64,000 bases of DNA from CAZDKK01 sp964506245. Lineage in GTDB: Bacteria; Eisenbacteria; RBG-16-71-46; CAIMUX01; WJJG01. Shown here piece by piece: positions 62,630-64,000 of this stretch. Where the stretch lies: contig CAZDKK010000013.1 of NCBI GenBank assembly GCA_964506245.1, forward strand, positions 1-64,000, in the 5' to 3' direction. A model generated the notes under the pieces. It was not told the DNA's origin. It worked only from the letters and a program-made list of their open reading frames with translations, and searched no databases. How positions within the stretch are numbered: position 1 is the first letter of the stretch; each line of letters begins with the position of its first letter. The position numbers and the translations under genes were made by a program.

Positions 62630-63310
62630 TCACGCCCGAGTCTCGGGTGCCAAGACCGCTGTTCTCGCTCTCCGGAAGAGGATTGCCAGCGACCAGGTCG
62701 ATCCCGGGAAGGTCACCGCCCAGAGGGCCGCGATCCAGATGAGCCAATGGACATACATCTGCAGCGCGATGAAGGGGATCAACAACCCGTTGGCGGTCAA
62801 GAACCAGCGCGCCGCGCGCTCCAACCCCCTGCCGGTGAACACCCTCGCGGCAAAGAGCGTGGCCAGGCTCATGAAGCTGTAGCCGAGGATGTCGACGGCG
62901 TACAGGAAGGAGTCGAACGGTGTGAACAAGAACTGCTCTATGCCTTGCGTCCGACCGGCAGCCAGCCGGGGCGCCACCCATGTGAGCTGCACGAAGTAGT
63001 TGATGCTGATCAGGACCGTATAGACAGTGGCGAACGCCACCGCCGCGTGACTCCAGATCTTTCGCTCCGCAGAGGCGATCTGGTGCACGCTCACCATGAG
63101 CACCAGGAACGAGGCGCCCAAGAACAGGGATGGCGTGAGCAGGACGATCAGTCCGAGGGGGGTGCTGGCATTCTCCGCCCCTCCCCCTGATCCCATCAGA
63201 CCCGCCCACTCCGCGATCTGCCCGATGTCGTACGTGATGCTGAACACGGTAGCCAGCACGGCGGACCAGAAGCCCACGGCCTTCGTCGATGGAGAGATTT
63301 CGGTGATCAC
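62630..63310 (-). CDS. Multi-span membrane protein of unknown function
   Basis: Protein of 226 residues starting at GTG 63310 behind GGGGGAGGAAAAGCA. Six hydrophobic segments are visible, for example AVGFWSAVLATVFSITYDIG, LGLIVLLTPSLFLGASFLVLMVSV, AAVAFATVYTVLISINYFV and LLIPFIALQMYVHWLIWIAAL. No family recognised. It is 67 bases upstream of the phosphatase gene and may be in the same operon. Confidence 0.75.
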   Translation of the reverse strand: MITEISPSTKAVGFWSAVLATVFSITYDIGQIAEWAGLMGSGGGAENASTPLGLIVLLTPSLFLGASFLVLMVSVHQIASAERKIWSHAAVAFATVYTVLISINYFVQLTWVAPRLAAGRTQGIEQFLFTPFDSFLYAVDILGYSFMSLATLFAARVFTGRGLERAARWFLTANGLLIPFIALQMYVHWLIWIAALWAVTFPGSTWSLAILFRRARTAVLAPETRA

Positions 63311-63627
63311 TGCTTTTCCTCCCCCTGGTGATTCTGGATCGTTGCGCTCACTGGGACGCCGATGGGAAGGCGGTCCGCCGGCGTCTGGAGCCCGAGCACC
63401 CGGCGAGCGTAGCACTGGCCCGGCAGGCGGTCACGCGACGCAGTCAGCGATGAGGCGGTGGACCCCGCGGCCGATGCACTTGCCCACCGCCCTAGCCGGC
63501 ATCGGCTTCAGGCGTAGCTCATCAGGCGCGCACATGCAGGGTCGCTACGCCTGATTCCACTGGCGAAACCGCGCATGCGCTGCTCCCTGGAAGACAGCCC
63601 TCAGCCTCGACCCTGGAGCGCGCACCC
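63311..63627. other. 317-base divergent intergenic region
   Basis: No gene supported. It must hold promoters for the membrane protein (minus) and the methyltransferase-like gene (plus). It contains the inverted repeat at 63508-63554. Confidence 0.5.
63508..63554. repeat. 11-base perfect inverted repeat
   Basis: TCAGGCGTAGC (63508-63518) pairs with GCTACGCCTGA (63544-63554) across a 25-base loop. It lies 74 bases upstream of the methyltransferase-like start. It could be a regulator site or a folded RNA element. Confidence 0.65.
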
Positions 63628-64000
63628 ATGCCCGGCGGCCAGACACCCACTAAGTCGCTCCGCCAACCCTGGTGGCGTGGTTCCCGCGGTGAATACTACG
63701 TCCTCCTCCGATTCGCCCTCTTTGCCCTGATCATCTTCGGGCTCCGCACTTTCTCGGACTCCCCAGCGTGGCATGCACCCGTGTCAGGGGCGACCTCGGT
63801 TCTTGGCGCCCTCCTCCTGGCCGCCGGCGCTGTCCTCGTTCTCTCCGGCGCCGGGCGCATCGGCACGAAGCTCTCCCCGCTGCCCCACCCGCGCGACGGC
63901 GCGCGGCTGCACGTGACCGGCCCGTTCCGGTTCGTCCGGCACCCCATGTGTGGGGGCGCCATCCTCATGGCATTCGGCTGGGGGCTCTGGGTGCGGGGCT
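63628..64000 (+). CDS. Isoprenylcysteine/phospholipid methyltransferase-like membrane protein (partial)
   Basis: An open frame from ATG 63628 runs to the right edge without a stop, giving at least 124 residues. Two membrane segments (VLLRFALFALIIFGL and SVLGALLLAAGAVLVLSGAG) are followed by VTGPFRFVRHPMCGGAILMAFGWGLWV, the (V/R)RHP segment typical of the ICMT/PEMT methyltransferase superfamily. It is truncated by the window end, so the substrate-binding C-terminus is not visible. Confidence 0.7.
   Translation, partial: MPGGQTPTKSLRQPWWRGSRGEYYVLLRFALFALIIFGLRTFSDSPAWHAPVSGATSVLGALLLAAGAVLVLSGAGRIGTKLSPLPHPRDGARLHVTGPFRFVRHPMCGGAILMAFGWGLWVRG

Overview
The window is a stretch of GC-rich bacterial chromosome (roughly two thirds G+C by eye) with about 53 recognisable genes or gene remnants, densely packed and often joined by 4-base ATGA or GTGA overlaps. 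Several traits point to the FCB superphylum (Bacteroidetes, Chlorobi and relatives), and best to an uncultured lineage such as Candidatus Eisenbacteria or Krumholzibacteria. They are secreted proteins ending in FlgD-like or type-A sorting domains, a DUF3078 outer-membrane protein, CC-type cysteine modules on secreted proteins, and a group 3c hydrogenase with HdrA. This assignment is inference from gene families, not from a marker gene.

Layout. 1-8.6 kb: helicase HrpB, two tandem paralogous secreted cysteine-module proteins, a large secreted caspase-fold (C13/gingipain-like) peptidase and a 37-residue lysine-rich protein. 8.8-12.1 kb: an M29-like aminopeptidase, an Hsp33-like chaperone and an ApbE-like lipoprotein. 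12.2-23.6 kb: a phosphate block (PhoB, PhoR, PstS, PstC, PstA, PstB, PhoU) interrupted by an ECF sigma/anti-sigma pair, a three-repeat exported protein and a DUF3078 protein. 23.7-38.2 kb: a frameshifted secreted glycosidase, then a leftward [NiFe]-hydrogenase operon. In transcription order the operon is chemoreceptor, maturation protease, hdrA, mvhD, mvhG, mvhA, a TusA-like gene, hypA, hypB, hypF, hypC, hypD, hypE. 38.8-46.8 kb: a broken flavodoxin-like gene, a sialidase-type exoprotein, an MsrB-MsrA lipoprotein, a lipoprotein, an M28 peptidase, a beta-lactamase remnant and a third cysteine-module protein. 46.8-53.4 kb: ispF, ispD, radA, phosphoglucomutase, a zinc-ribbon protein and a methyltransferase. 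53.5-64 kb: DUF3015, DUF4105/Lnb-like and lipoprotein genes, a TMTC-like TPR membrane protein, an NTF2-like protein, a beta-propeller protein, a PDZ-thioredoxin, a zinc-finger/PP2C phosphatase, a membrane protein and a methyltransferase-like gene cut by the right edge.

How they work together. The phosphate block is a complete uptake and sensing set. The hydrogenase operon encodes MvhADG plus HdrA with the HypABCDEF maturation set, so it probably oxidises H2 and passes electrons through MvhD to HdrA. HdrB and HdrC, the usual partners, are absent here, and a TusA-like sulfur carrier and a chemoreceptor are included instead.

The most unusual signals are: the three cysteine-module proteins with three, two and one modules, which share a C-terminal (S/T)WG-x2-K-x-(L/V)-(Y/F) tail; the hydrogenase/HdrA/TusA/chemoreceptor arrangement; and several genes caught in decay (frameshift exactly after a signal peptide, internal deletion, truncated remnant). 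No tRNA, rRNA, CRISPR array or intact insertion sequence was seen.
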